Below, piece after piece: positions 39,399 through 47,429 of a DNA stretch of 50,478 nt. The position numbers were made by a program, and so were the translations under genes. The notes beneath the pieces were generated by a model that searched no databases, was not told the DNA's origin, and worked only from the letters and a program-made list of their open reading frames with translations. Source of the stretch: Oscillospiraceae bacterium (GTDB lineage Bacteria; Bacillota; Clostridia; Oscillospirales; Oscillospiraceae); contig JAFQFH010000005.1 of NCBI GenBank assembly GCA_017398685.1, forward strand, positions 1 through 50,478, read 5' to 3'. Position 1 is the first letter of the stretch. Every line of letters begins with the position of its first letter.

Positions 39399-40391
39399 TC
39401 AGCCTGCGGTAAGAGGCAGCAGTATTGACACCTGACAGCCGCCGTCTTCTGGTGTGCGTATATCCAGCACACCGCCGTGGCGGGTAATTATCTCATCGCA
39501 CACGGAAAGACCTATGCCGGTGCCGCGGTTTTTGGAGCTGCCCTTGTAGAATTTTTCCTTCACGTGACTCAGCTCACCTTCGGGAATGCCGTGGCCGTAG
39601 TCACGGAAAACAATGTGCACGCCGGAAGACACCGCGCTGATGGACACATCCAGCTTTGCCCCTTCGTTGCCGTGCTTTGCAGCATTGTCAAGAAGATTGA
39701 GGAAAACCTGCTTGAGCCTTTCGGGATCACCGGGAATGAGCGGGATCTCTGAGGGGGGCTCGGTGTAGTTTATCTCCATACCGGCCTGACGCACAAGCTC
39801 ACCATAGGTGAAAAGGGCGTCCTCAAGCTCTGCGGTGATGTCGATAAGCTCCACATTCAGATTGAAGCGCCCGTCCTGAATTCTGGTAAACTCCAGAAGC
39901 TCAGCCACCATGCCTGTGAGTCTTTCGGCTTCCTTGGAAATTATGTTTATGCCCCTGAGAGAGTCGTTCTGCACAGCGGGATCGTAGGCAATAGTCTCCG
40001 CCCAGCCTGTGATGGCGGTCAGCGGGGTGCGCAGCTCGTGGGAGACTTGCGAGATAAACTCAACGCGGGACTTTTCCGCCATGGCAACCTTTTCGGACAT
40101 GTTGTTTATCTCGGCGGTCAAGGAGCCAAGCTCGTTGACATACTTGTCCTCCATCTGCAAACCATAGCGGCCTTCAGCGATTTTCTTTGCAAAAACCGTA
40201 AGCTCACTGATGGGGCCGGAAACGCACACATAAAACCAGATGTTGAGCAGCACAAGGTAAGAGCAGCTGAGCATCATAACGATTATGCCCAGCGCACTGT
40301 AGCCTCTTGTGGTGAACACAATGCCGAGGATAAGCAGCACCACGGCAATGGCAGACGACACAAAAAGCTGACTTCTAAGTGATTTGAACAT
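39399..40391 (-). CDS. Sensor histidine kinase
   Basis: A 330-aa membrane kinase. Two helices at about residues 10-27 and 33-55 enclose only a short loop, so there is no large extracytoplasmic sensor domain. A HAMP linker (VSGPISELTVFAKKIAEG) follows. The HisKA site is H118 in ISQVSHELRTPLTAITGW. The ATPase domain has LLDNAAKHGNEG (N box), RDYGHGIPEGE (G1) and NRGTGIGLSVCDEI (G2). It pairs with the response regulator encoded 29 bases upstream. The small sensing loop suggests it senses the membrane or a partner protein. Confidence 0.94.
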   Translation of the reverse strand: MFKSLRSQLFVSSAIAVVLLILGIVFTTRGYSALGIIVMMLSCSYLVLLNIWFYVCVSGPISELTVFAKKIAEGRYGLQMEDKYVNELGSLTAEINNMSEKVAMAEKSRVEFISQVSHELRTPLTAITGWAETIAYDPAVQNDSLRGINIISKEAERLTGMVAELLEFTRIQDGRFNLNVELIDITAELEDALFTYGELVRQAGMEINYTEPPSEIPLIPGDPERLKQVFLNLLDNAAKHGNEGAKLDVSISAVSSGVHIVFRDYGHGIPEGELSHVKEKFYKGSSKNRGTGIGLSVCDEIITRHGGVLDIRTPEDGGCQVSILLPLTAG

Positions 40392-40420
40392 TTAAGTCTA
40401 CTTCCTGAAAAAGAATAATA

Positions 40421-41110
40421 TCAATAGCCCCACTTATAACCGTAGCCCCAGACGGTGGTCAGGTACTCAGGCTCGGTGGGATCGCTCTCGATCTTGATGC
40501 GAAGTCTGCGGATGTTCACGTCCACGGTCTTGAGCTCACCCGTGAAGGTGTTGCCCCAGACAGCGGTGAGTATATCCTCTCTGGACATGGCCTTGCCGGG
40601 ATTTTCCATGAAAAGCTTCATCAGCATATACTCTATCTGGGTAAGCTTCAGGCGCTGACCGTCCTTCTCAAGAGTGCGGTTTCTGGTGTTGAGCAGGAAA
40701 GGACCGCTTACGATCTCAGAACTGGCCTTCTCGTCGTCGCCCACGCCCAGACGGCGGATAAGAGCATCCACGCGGGCGGTAAGCTCAGCGGGGGAGAAGG
40801 GCTTAGTCACATAGTCGTCGGCACCGGTCATAAGTCCGGTGACCTTGTCTATCTCCTGACTCTTGGCGGTCAGCATTATAATGCCCATCTTGGAGCCGGT
40901 GGCGCGGATGCGGCGGCAAACCTCAAAGCCGTCAATATCCGGCAGCATAACATCCAGCAGAGCAAGGCAGATATCGGGATTGACCTTCAGCTTCTCCAGT
41001 GCCATTGCACCGTTTTCCGCCTCAATAGGCTCATAGCCGCTGCGCCGCAGGTTTATCACCACAAAACTGCGGATATTGGATTCATCCTCAAGAACCAGAA
41101 TTTTCTTCAT
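40421..41110 (-). CDS. OmpR/PhoB-family response regulator
   Basis: A 229-aa protein. The receiver domain covers residues 1-120, with phospho-acceptor D53 in LALLDVMLPDIDG, the acidic pair ED at 8-9, and Lys in YVTKPFSPAEL. The C-terminal winged-helix covers about residues 130-228: LTQIEYMLMKLFMENPGKAMSREDILTAVWG, then VDVNIRRLRIKIE. GAGGAGGAC precedes the ATG. It heads a two-gene operon with the histidine kinase. TTAACA hexamers in its upstream region could be autoregulatory sites. Confidence 0.94.
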   Translation of the reverse strand: MKKILVLEDESNIRSFVVINLRRSGYEPIEAENGAMALEKLKVNPDICLALLDVMLPDIDGFEVCRRIRATGSKMGIIMLTAKSQEIDKVTGLMTGADDYVTKPFSPAELTARVDALIRRLGVGDDEKASSEIVSGPFLLNTRNRTLEKDGQRLKLTQIEYMLMKLFMENPGKAMSREDILTAVWGNTFTGELKTVDVNIRRLRIKIESDPTEPEYLTTVWGYGYKWGY

Positions 41111-41182
41111 GATATATAAGTCCTCCTCCTGTTAAGAAGATCGTTTCCTTGAAATGTAATGAGACATAATTATAGATACTAA

Positions 41183-41191
41183 ATTATAACA
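41183..41191 (-). promoter_or_regulatory. Extended -10 of the two-component operon
   Basis: On the - strand it reads TGTTATAAT (TGn plus TATAAT), about 73 bases upstream of the response regulator start. No well-spaced -35 is present, as is normal for extended -10 promoters. Confidence 0.55.
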
Positions 41192-41385
41192 CACATTTTA
41201 CAAAATGGGTAGTCAAAGTTTCAAGAAAATTTAAATTATTTTCATACAGTTAACAGATTATGTTAACTCCCCAGAGAACAGGCCATTAACATGGTGAAAA
41301 ATGAAACGTTTCTGTAATTATAGTGAAATGTCAAGTGCATAGGGAGATTATAACCATGTATCCGACTTAAGTGTACTTTCATATC

Positions 41386-41414
41386 TCGACTATTTTGTGC
41401 TATTATGATATAAT
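41386..41414 (+). promoter_or_regulatory. Promoter of the GTPase-NYN/ylmH operon
   Basis: TCGACT (41386-41391, 4 of 6 matches), 17-base spacer, TATAAT (41409-41414). The TTG start codon of the first gene lies about 37 bases downstream. Confidence 0.65.
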
Positions 41415-41450
41415 ACATAGGTTAAATTTGACCAAGAGGGGAACTTTCCG

Positions 41451-44051
41451 TTGGATACGAAGAAAGAGGGCGCAAAAAAGAATATCTGTGTCGGTATCCT
41501 TGCCCATGTGGACGCGGGGAAAACCACTCTCAGCGAAGCCATGCTCTATCTTTCCGGCAGGATAAAAAAGCTGGGCCGGGTTGACCACAGGGACAGCTTT
41601 CTCGATACCCATGAGCTTGAGCGTGAGCGGGGCATAACCATCTTTTCAAAGCAGGCCATGCTTGAAGTGGGTGACACCGCCATAACATTGCTGGATACTC
41701 CCGGTCATGTGGACTTTTCCGGCGAGGCGGAGCGGGCCTTGCAGGTAATGGACTATGCAGTGCTGGCCCTCAGCGGCACGGCGGGTGTTCAGGCCCATAC
41801 CCGTACCCTCTGGCAGCTCCTTGAAAGCTACCACATTCCCACCTTCATATTTATAACAAAGATGGATCTGCCCGTCTGTGACAGAAAGGCCATTACGGCG
41901 GATATTCTGGCGCAGCTTGGAGAAAGCTGCGTGGATTTTGGCACGGACGAAGAGGTATGGATGGAGAGCGCCGCCATGTGCAGTGAAAAGGCCATGGAGC
42001 GCTATCTTGAAAAAGGTATGCTGGATGACAGTGACATTGCCGAGCTTGTGCGCGACTGTAAGCTCCACCCCTGCTTCTTTGGCTCGGGGCTTAAAACCGA
42101 CGGTGTGGATGCACTTTTGTACGCTCTTGATAAATATACCCTTGCGCAGGATTACGGCGATGAGTTCGGCGCAAAGGTTTTCAAAATAGCAAGGGACACA
42201 CAGGGCCAGCGCATGAGCTTTGTGAAAGTCACCGGCGGGGAGCTTAAAGTCCGCTCCCTGTTGAAATATAAAAACGAGCAGGGCGAGGAAAAGGAAGAGA
42301 AAGTAAACCAGCTTCGCCTATATTCCGGCAGTAAATTTACTGCGGTTGACAGTGTTGGCGCAGGGCAGGTCTGCGCGGTGCTGGGCCTTGGCGAAAGCTG
42401 GCCCGGTCAGGGTCTGGGCATTGAAAAGGATGCGCCTGCACCTATTCTTGAGCCTGTCATGAGCTACAATGTTATACTGCCTCCAAAAGTGGACCACAGG
42501 CTTTTTCTCCCAAAGCTGATGCTTTTGCAGGAGGAAGAACCCCTTTTCCGCATTTTGTGGGATGCAAGGCGCGGCGGCATCTGCGTCCATCTTATGGGCC
42601 GCGTGCAGCAGGAGATATTCAAAAGCCTTGTGAAGGACCGCTTTGATGTGGAGGTCACACTGGACGCAGGGCGCGTACTTTATAAGGAAACTATTGCGGA
42701 CAAGGTAGAGGGCGTGGGCCATTTTGAACCCTTGCGCCACTATGCGGAGGTCCACCTTATCATGGAGCCCCTGCCACGTGGCAGCGGCATCGTGGTGGAT
42801 ACTCTTTGCAGCGAGGACGAGCTGGACCGCAACTGGCAGCGGCTGATCCTCACCCACGTGCTGGAGCGAAGCCACCCCGGCGTACTGACAGGCTCCGCCA
42901 TAACCGACATGAAAATAAGCCTTGCCGCAGGCCGCGCCCATATAAAGCACACCGAGGGCGGGGACTTCCGTCAGGCAACTTACAGGGCCATACGTCAGGG
43001 ACTCATGCAGGCCAAAAGCGTGCTGCTGGAGCCTTATTATGCCTTTACCATGGACCTGCCGCCCGAGCAGATAGGCCGCGCCATATCGGATATCCGCGCC
43101 ATGAACGGGCATATCGAACCTTCCGAGGACGCAGGCGATATGACAAGGCTTACAGGTTATGCCCCTGTTGCCGCCATGAGCGACTATATGGAGGAGCTTG
43201 TGGCCTATACCCACGGCAGAGGCCGCCTCTCTCTCAAGCCTGACGGCTATAGACCATGCAAAAACCAGCAGGCCATCGTGGACGCTATCGGCTACAGTGC
43301 CGAGGCTGATGTGGACAACCCGGCAGACTCTGTATTCTGCTCCCACGGTGCAGGCGTGAATATAAAGTGGGACAAGGTGCGCGAGTATATGCACCTTGAA
43401 AGCGTGCTTTCGTCCAGACCCGCCGAAGTTCCTGTGCTGCGGCAGCGGCGCAGTCTTGATATAGACGAGCGGGAGCTGGAAGCTATCATGGAGCGGGAAT
43501 TTGGCCCTATCAAAAGGCCGGAATACAAAACCCAATTCAGAAACGAAGCTCCTGCAAAACCTGTAACTATAAGCCAGAAGCGGGACTACATCATAGTTGA
43601 CGGCTATAACCTTATCTTTGCCTGGGATGAGCTCAAAGCGCTGGCCAAAGAGCGCCTTGACCTTGCCCGTGGCAGGCTTATGGATATGCTTTCAAACTAC
43701 GCTGGCTTTACAAAGGCAAAGCTTGTACTGGTCTTTGACGGTTACAGAAATCCCGGCAGTACCGGCTCCAAAACGGATTACCACAATATCCACGTGGCCT
43801 ATACAAAAGACGGAGAGACGGCGGACGCCTATATAGAGCGGCTGCTGGACGAGATAGGCAAAAACTACTCGGTCCGCGTTATTACAAGCGACAATCTTAT
43901 CCGCGTCTCCGCCATGCGCTCCGGCGTACTGCGCACCTCATCCGGTGAATTTTCCAAGGAATTGGAGTGGACTTTGGAGCAGATAGAGCAGGTTTTGAAC
44001 AAGACCAATCTCTCTGCCCACAAAACCTTGTTGAAAGATGGAAAACAGTGA
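41451..44051 (+). CDS. Ribosomal-protection-type translational GTPase fused to a Rae1/YacP-like NYN nuclease
   Basis: An 866-aa two-part protein. The TTG start at 41451 follows GAGGGG at good spacing. Residues 1 to about 690 are a TetM/EF-G-like GTPase: P-loop AHVDAGKTT at 18-26, RERGITI, DTPGH at 82-86, G4 as TKMD (136-139) instead of NKxD, then EF-G domains II-V. Residues of about 710-855 are a NYN/PIN-like RNase domain like Bacillus subtilis Rae1 (YacP): YIIVDGYNLIFAWDELK, LVLVFDGYRN, DGETADAYIERLL, VITSDNLIR and the G-x3-R-x-S pattern. Rae1 cuts mRNA in the ribosomal A site. This is probably a ribosome-targeted factor, not necessarily tetracycline resistance. It overlaps a ylmH-like gene. 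Confidence 0.88.
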   Translation: MDTKKEGAKKNICVGILAHVDAGKTTLSEAMLYLSGRIKKLGRVDHRDSFLDTHELERERGITIFSKQAMLEVGDTAITLLDTPGHVDFSGEAERALQVMDYAVLALSGTAGVQAHTRTLWQLLESYHIPTFIFITKMDLPVCDRKAITADILAQLGESCVDFGTDEEVWMESAAMCSEKAMERYLEKGMLDDSDIAELVRDCKLHPCFFGSGLKTDGVDALLYALDKYTLAQDYGDEFGAKVFKIARDTQGQRMSFVKVTGGELKVRSLLKYKNEQGEEKEEKVNQLRLYSGSKFTAVDSVGAGQVCAVLGLGESWPGQGLGIEKDAPAPILEPVMSYNVILPPKVDHRLFLPKLMLLQEEEPLFRILWDARRGGICVHLMGRVQQEIFKSLVKDRFDVEVTLDAGRVLYKETIADKVEGVGHFEPLRHYAEVHLIMEPLPRGSGIVVDTLCSEDELDRNWQRLILTHVLERSHPGVLTGSAITDMKISLAAGRAHIKHTEGGDFRQATYRAIRQGLMQAKSVLLEPYYAFTMDLPPEQIGRAISDIRAMNGHIEPSEDAGDMTRLTGYAPVAAMSDYMEELVAYTHGRGRLSLKPDGYRPCKNQQAIVDAIGYSAEADVDNPADSVFCSHGAGVNIKWDKVREYMHLESVLSSRPAEVPVLRQRRSLDIDERELEAIMEREFGPIKRPEYKTQFRNEAPAKPVTISQKRDYIIVDGYNLIFAWDELKALAKERLDLARGRLMDMLSNYAGFTKAKLVLVFDGYRNPGSTGSKTDYHNIHVAYTKDGETADAYIERLLDEIGKNYSVRVITSDNLIRVSAMRSGVLRTSSGEFSKELEWTLEQIEQVLNKTNLSAHKTLLKDGKQ

Positions 44052-44784
44052 ACTTTTAAAACGTGCGGAAGACCTCCGCGCCCGCTGTGAAAAAAGCTGC
44101 ACCCTGACACATACGAATTTTCTCACCCCCGCCGAAAGCTATGAGATAAGCCTCTGGGCAAAGCACCGAAGCGACTGCAGCCTGGTTTTCTCCGGCGGAC
44201 AGGCGGACTGCGAGCGCACAGCAGCTTTCTTTCTGCCATACTATATGGATGAGGAAAGCTTTGACGCGGCAGAGTACATTTCTGCCATGAAGATCACAGC
44301 CCATTTTGGCACACCCGGACATCGGGACTATATGGGCGCCATTCTTGGCATGGGCATTGGCCGGGAATGGCTGGGCGATATCCGCGTGGTGGACAATGTT
44401 GCCTATGTGCTGTGTTTGCCCAGCGTACTTGAGCATCTTCTGGGCATTGAAAAAGTGGGCCGCTGCGGTGTAAAGACCGAAAAACTGGAGCTTTCTCAAC
44501 TGCCGGCAATAGAGCGGAAGGTGAAGAAAGTCAGCTTTTCGGTTATGAGCATGCGCCTTGATGCGGTGGCGGCGGGCTTATTCAGTCTGAGTCGCTCTGA
44601 TTGTGCCCGGCAGATAAATGAGGGCAGGCTGATGCTCAATTACAGGGAGACAACAAAGGTAGACGCACCGGTGCGTGAGGGGGATATCCTCTCCCTTCGC
44701 GGCAGTGGAAAAGGCAAGATAACAGGCACGGGCGGCTCATCACGCAAAGGGCGGCTTTTCGTGTACGGTGAGGTATACAAATAG
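44038..44784 (+). CDS. S4-domain RNA-binding protein, YlmH-like
   Basis: A 248-aa protein with the YlmH layout: N-terminal domain with FLTPAESYEISLWAK, LVFSGGQADCERTAAFFLP, middle YmlH-type segment HFGTPGHRDYMGAILGMGIGREWLGDI, and an S4 domain at about residues 180-240 (SMRLDAVAAGLFSLSRSDCARQINEGRLMLNY). YlmH in Bacillus subtilis acts in ribosome-associated quality control on 50S-peptidyl-tRNA complexes. The start lies 14 bases inside the GTPase-nuclease gene, so the two are translationally coupled. This gene is usually in the dcw/division region, which makes the present position informative. Confidence 0.9.
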   Translation: MENSELLKRAEDLRARCEKSCTLTHTNFLTPAESYEISLWAKHRSDCSLVFSGGQADCERTAAFFLPYYMDEESFDAAEYISAMKITAHFGTPGHRDYMGAILGMGIGREWLGDIRVVDNVAYVLCLPSVLEHLLGIEKVGRCGVKTEKLELSQLPAIERKVKKVSFSVMSMRLDAVAAGLFSLSRSDCARQINEGRLMLNYRETTKVDAPVREGDILSLRGSGKGKITGTGGSSRKGRLFVYGEVYK

Positions 44785-44803
44785 AGGAAAGGAAGCAGTA
44801 TAT

Positions 44804-46090
44804 ATGGCTTCAAAACTGGGCTTTAAAAAGTGGCTTGCCCTTGTGCTTATAGGGCTTTTCGGTCAGTTCGCGTGGACTATCGAGAATATGTATTTCAATG
44901 TGTTTTTATATAACACTATCTCAACAGATCCGGGCTATATAGCTTCAATGGTGGCATGGTCCGCCTTTGCGGCAACTGCAACCACGCTTATAATGGGCGC
45001 ACTCTCCGACAGAGTCGGCAGGCGCAAGCTTTTTATATCGGCGGGCTACATACTATGGGGTCTGGCAACGGCTCTTTTCGGCCTTATAACACCGGAGAAT
45101 GCCCAGCGCCTTTTCCCCGGAGCCAACGCAGCGGCTGCGGCTGCCGTAATGGTTATTGTGCTCGACTGCGTTATGACCTTTTTTGGCAGTACTGCCAACG
45201 ACGCGGCCTTCAACGCCTATGTCACCGATGTTACAGACAACACCAACCGGGGCCGTGTGGAAAGCGTGCTGGCCATTTTGCCTCTCATCTCCATGCTGGT
45301 CATTTTCGGGCTTTTTGACGGCCTTACCCAGCAGGGCAGGTGGAAGGAATTTTTCGCCATCTTTGGCTGTGCCGTCACCGTGGTGGGCGTTTTGTCAATC
45401 TTTCTTGTCAAGGATGCGCCGGAACTTCGACCCAGACGGGATGACTATTTCAAAAACCTTGTGTACGGCCTTCGCCCCGATGTAGTAAGAGATAATCCCC
45501 AGCTATACCTCTCCTTTGCCGCATTCTGCCTTTTCTCCGTGGCGGTGCAGGTGTTTTTCCCCTACCTTATTATCTACATCCAAAACTATCTGGGCATCAG
45601 TGATTACGCCATTATTTTGGGCGTTGTGTTGATTTTGGCGTCGGTTTTCAGTGTAATTTCGGGAAAATTCATTGACAAAATCGGAAAAATGAGGTTTACT
45701 GTACCGGCGGCAGTTGTTATGCTGGCGGGGCTTGTGGGCATGTATTTTGTCCGTGAGAGCGTACCCGTGATGATAGCCGGCACAGTTATGATGAGCGGCT
45801 ACATGATGATGACAGCGGCACTTGGCGCCAACATAAGGGACTGGACTCCCAAAGACAAGGTGGGCCATTTTCAGGGCATACGCATGATATTTGCGGTGCT
45901 TCTGCCCATGATAATCGGCCCTGCCATCGGCGCTGCGGTCATTCGCGGCAGCGACAGCACGTACATAGAGCTGGGTCAGGTCAAATCAGTGCCCACGCCC
46001 GCCATATACCTTGCGGCGGCGGTGGTACTTCTGACTGTGGCGGTTCCTGTGCTGCTGCTGAATAAAAGCGAAAAGGCCGGCAAAATATAA
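44804..46090 (+). CDS. MFS transporter (SLC45/GPH-like)
   Basis: A 428-aa protein. The start is ATG 44804 (MASKLGFKKW) with GAGGAAAGGAAG; a longer frame from 44768 runs into ylmH. Twelve helices are visible. The loop 2-3 motif is LIMGALSDRVGRRKLFISAG, and the N-terminal ENMYFNVFLYNTISTDP segment resembles sugar-type SLC45/GPH carriers. The downstream kinase gene suggests the substrate is a sugar or amino-sugar. It lies 19 bases after ylmH, perhaps as part of the same transcript. Confidence 0.9.
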   Translation: MASKLGFKKWLALVLIGLFGQFAWTIENMYFNVFLYNTISTDPGYIASMVAWSAFAATATTLIMGALSDRVGRRKLFISAGYILWGLATALFGLITPENAQRLFPGANAAAAAAVMVIVLDCVMTFFGSTANDAAFNAYVTDVTDNTNRGRVESVLAILPLISMLVIFGLFDGLTQQGRWKEFFAIFGCAVTVVGVLSIFLVKDAPELRPRRDDYFKNLVYGLRPDVVRDNPQLYLSFAAFCLFSVAVQVFFPYLIIYIQNYLGISDYAIILGVVLILASVFSVISGKFIDKIGKMRFTVPAAVVMLAGLVGMYFVRESVPVMIAGTVMMSGYMMMTAALGANIRDWTPKDKVGHFQGIRMIFAVLLPMIIGPAIGAAVIRGSDSTYIELGQVKSVPTPAIYLAAAVVLLTVAVPVLLLNKSEKAGKI

Positions 46091-46115
46091 ATAAGAGAGA
46101 ACAGAGGGACAGGGA

Positions 46116-47210
46116 ATGCAGGAAGCTATATTTCATTTTCCTACCGACGGAACTCCGGTAAAATGTGAGCAGATAAAAAGCGGACACATCAATCAGACCT
46201 ATCTTATTACCACCGATACCGGCGCAAAATACATACTTCAGTGGGTGAACCAGTTTGTTTTCCCCAAGGTGGATGCCATCATGAGCAACATGGCCGCCAT
46301 CAGCAGCTTCCTTCGGGAGCATCAAAGCGGCAAAATGGCCATGATAAGCTATATAGATACGGTTGAGGGAAAAAACTACTACGATGATGAGCACGGCGGC
46401 TGCTGGCGTGCCTATCGTTTTGTGGACAACAGCATATGCCTTCAGCATGCAGAGACTGCTGAGGACTTTGAGGAGAGTGCCCGTGCTTTCGGCAATTTCC
46501 AGTATGCTCTAAATAAGTTCCCGGCTGAGACACTTGAGGAAACCATTGCAAACTTCCACAACACTGTTGATCGCTACCGCCTTTTCCGCGAGGCTATAGA
46601 TTCCGACTGCAAGGGTCGGCTTGCCCAGGTTGCAAAGGAAGTTGCCTTCGTCCTTGAAAGGGAAGAAAAGGCCTGCCATCTCCAGCACATGAGAGAGCGC
46701 GGGGAGCTGCCTGTCCGCGCCACCCACAACGACACCAAGATAAACAATGTCCTTCTTGATGCCGACACCCACAAGGCCCTTTGCGTCATCGACCTTGACA
46801 CCGTCATGCCCGGACTCTCCGTGCATGATTTCGGCGATGCCATACGATTCGGCGCCAGCACTGCCGCCGAGGATGAAACTGACCTTTCCAGGGTCAATCT
46901 GGATCTTGATTTTTTCCGTTCCTTTGCAAGAGGATTTATGGAAGCCTGCCCCAGTCTTACCGAAAATGAGATCAATATGCTGCCCATGGGCGCGTATAAT
47001 ATGACCATTGAGTGCGGCATGCGTTTTCTTACCGACTATCTCAACGGTGACGTGTACTTTTCCATCGACAGGGAAAGCCACAACCTTGACCGCTGCCGTA
47101 CCCAGTTCAAACTCATCTCCGATATGGAGGAGCACTGGGAGGAAATGGAGCGCATTATCGCAGAGGAACACCAGCGTCTTGAGAATGGCGTGTGCTGCCA
47201 GAATAGTTAA
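46116..47210 (+). CDS. Phosphotransferase (APH superfamily), N-acetylhexosamine kinase-like
   Basis: A 364-aa kinase of the aminoglycoside/choline kinase fold. Landmarks: INQTYLITTDTGAKYILQWVN (phosphate loop and Lys), the Brenner motif RATHNDTKINNVLLDADTHK (catalytic Asp), and CVIDLDTVMPGLSVHDFGDAIRFG (metal-binding DLD). The HNDTKINN with DLDTVMPG pattern matches N-acetylhexosamine 1-kinase (NahK)-type enzymes more than resistance enzymes. Together with the preceding transporter it could take up and phosphorylate a hexosamine from host glycans. GAGGGACAGGGA precedes the ATG. A terminator follows. Confidence 0.82.
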   Translation: MQEAIFHFPTDGTPVKCEQIKSGHINQTYLITTDTGAKYILQWVNQFVFPKVDAIMSNMAAISSFLREHQSGKMAMISYIDTVEGKNYYDDEHGGCWRAYRFVDNSICLQHAETAEDFEESARAFGNFQYALNKFPAETLEETIANFHNTVDRYRLFREAIDSDCKGRLAQVAKEVAFVLEREEKACHLQHMRERGELPVRATHNDTKINNVLLDADTHKALCVIDLDTVMPGLSVHDFGDAIRFGASTAAEDETDLSRVNLDLDFFRSFARGFMEACPSLTENEINMLPMGAYNMTIECGMRFLTDYLNGDVYFSIDRESHNLDRCRTQFKLISDMEEHWEEMERIIAEEHQRLENGVCCQNS

Positions 47211-47219
47211 CATAATTTA

Positions 47220-47258
47220 GAGCAACTATCCTTATATCTGGATGGTTGCTCTTTTTTT
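47220..47258 (+). terminator. Intrinsic terminator after the kinase gene
   Basis: GAGCAACTATCC (47220-47231) pairs with GGATGGTTGCTC (47240-47251, one G-T), followed by TTTTTTTAT. Confidence 0.9.
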
Positions 47259-47390
47259 ATAAAATACAATATACATAAAATAACTTACATATTATTGTTA
47301 ACATATATTGGTAAACATATTTTGGGTTACATATATTAAATTACATAATTATATATACGTAATATAGTATACATAATATCTAAAAGCGCA
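47259..47390. repeat. AT-rich degenerate tandem repeat
   Basis: A very AT-rich spacer in which a motif like TTRACATATWTT recurs about five times at 14-16-base intervals: ACTTACATATT, GTTAACATATATT, GTAAACATATTTT, GTTACATATATT, ATTACATAATT, then a TATACGTAATATAGTATAC palindrome-like part. The composition differs sharply from its surroundings. It lies between two terminators of convergent genes, where no regulation is expected. It may be a simple-sequence expansion or a protein-binding array. Confidence 0.5.
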
Positions 47391-47419
47391 ATAAAAAACT
47401 CCCGCGTTCACGGGAGTTT
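47391..47419 (-). terminator. Terminator of the FMN-dependent dehydrogenase gene
   Basis: AAACTCCCG (47396-47404) pairs perfectly with CGGGAGTTT (47411-47419). Read on the - strand it is followed by TTTTTTATTG. Confidence 0.9.
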
Positions 47420-47429
47420 ACATGAAAAT

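Larger units (their letters stand above)
41111..41450. other. AT-rich divergent intergenic region with promoters
   Basis: A 340-base region between the response regulator gene (-) and the GTPase-nuclease gene (+). It holds an extended -10 for the - strand (TGTTATAAT, complement at 41183-41191) and a + strand promoter at 41386-41414. GTTAAC occurs at 41249-41254 and 41262-41267, and TTAACA again at 41286-41291. Such hexamers recall PhoP/PhoB-type boxes, but the spacing is irregular. No gene or RNA is seen. Confidence 0.5.

Noticed and set aside
41249-41291. PhoP-type direct-repeat operator
   Set aside because: TTAACA hexamers are present, but their spacing is not the regular 11-base pattern, so no operator is called; it is only mentioned in the intergenic entry.
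42318-43535. 405-codon - strand frame opposite the GTPase gene
   Set aside because: Low-quality His/Ala-rich translation without motifs. The + strand protein here is clearly conserved.
41451-44051. Tetracycline resistance gene tet(M)-type
   Set aside because: It is only a distant relative of resistance proteins, with TKMD in place of NKxD, a C-terminal nuclease domain and ylmH linkage. A housekeeping or rescue role is more likely.
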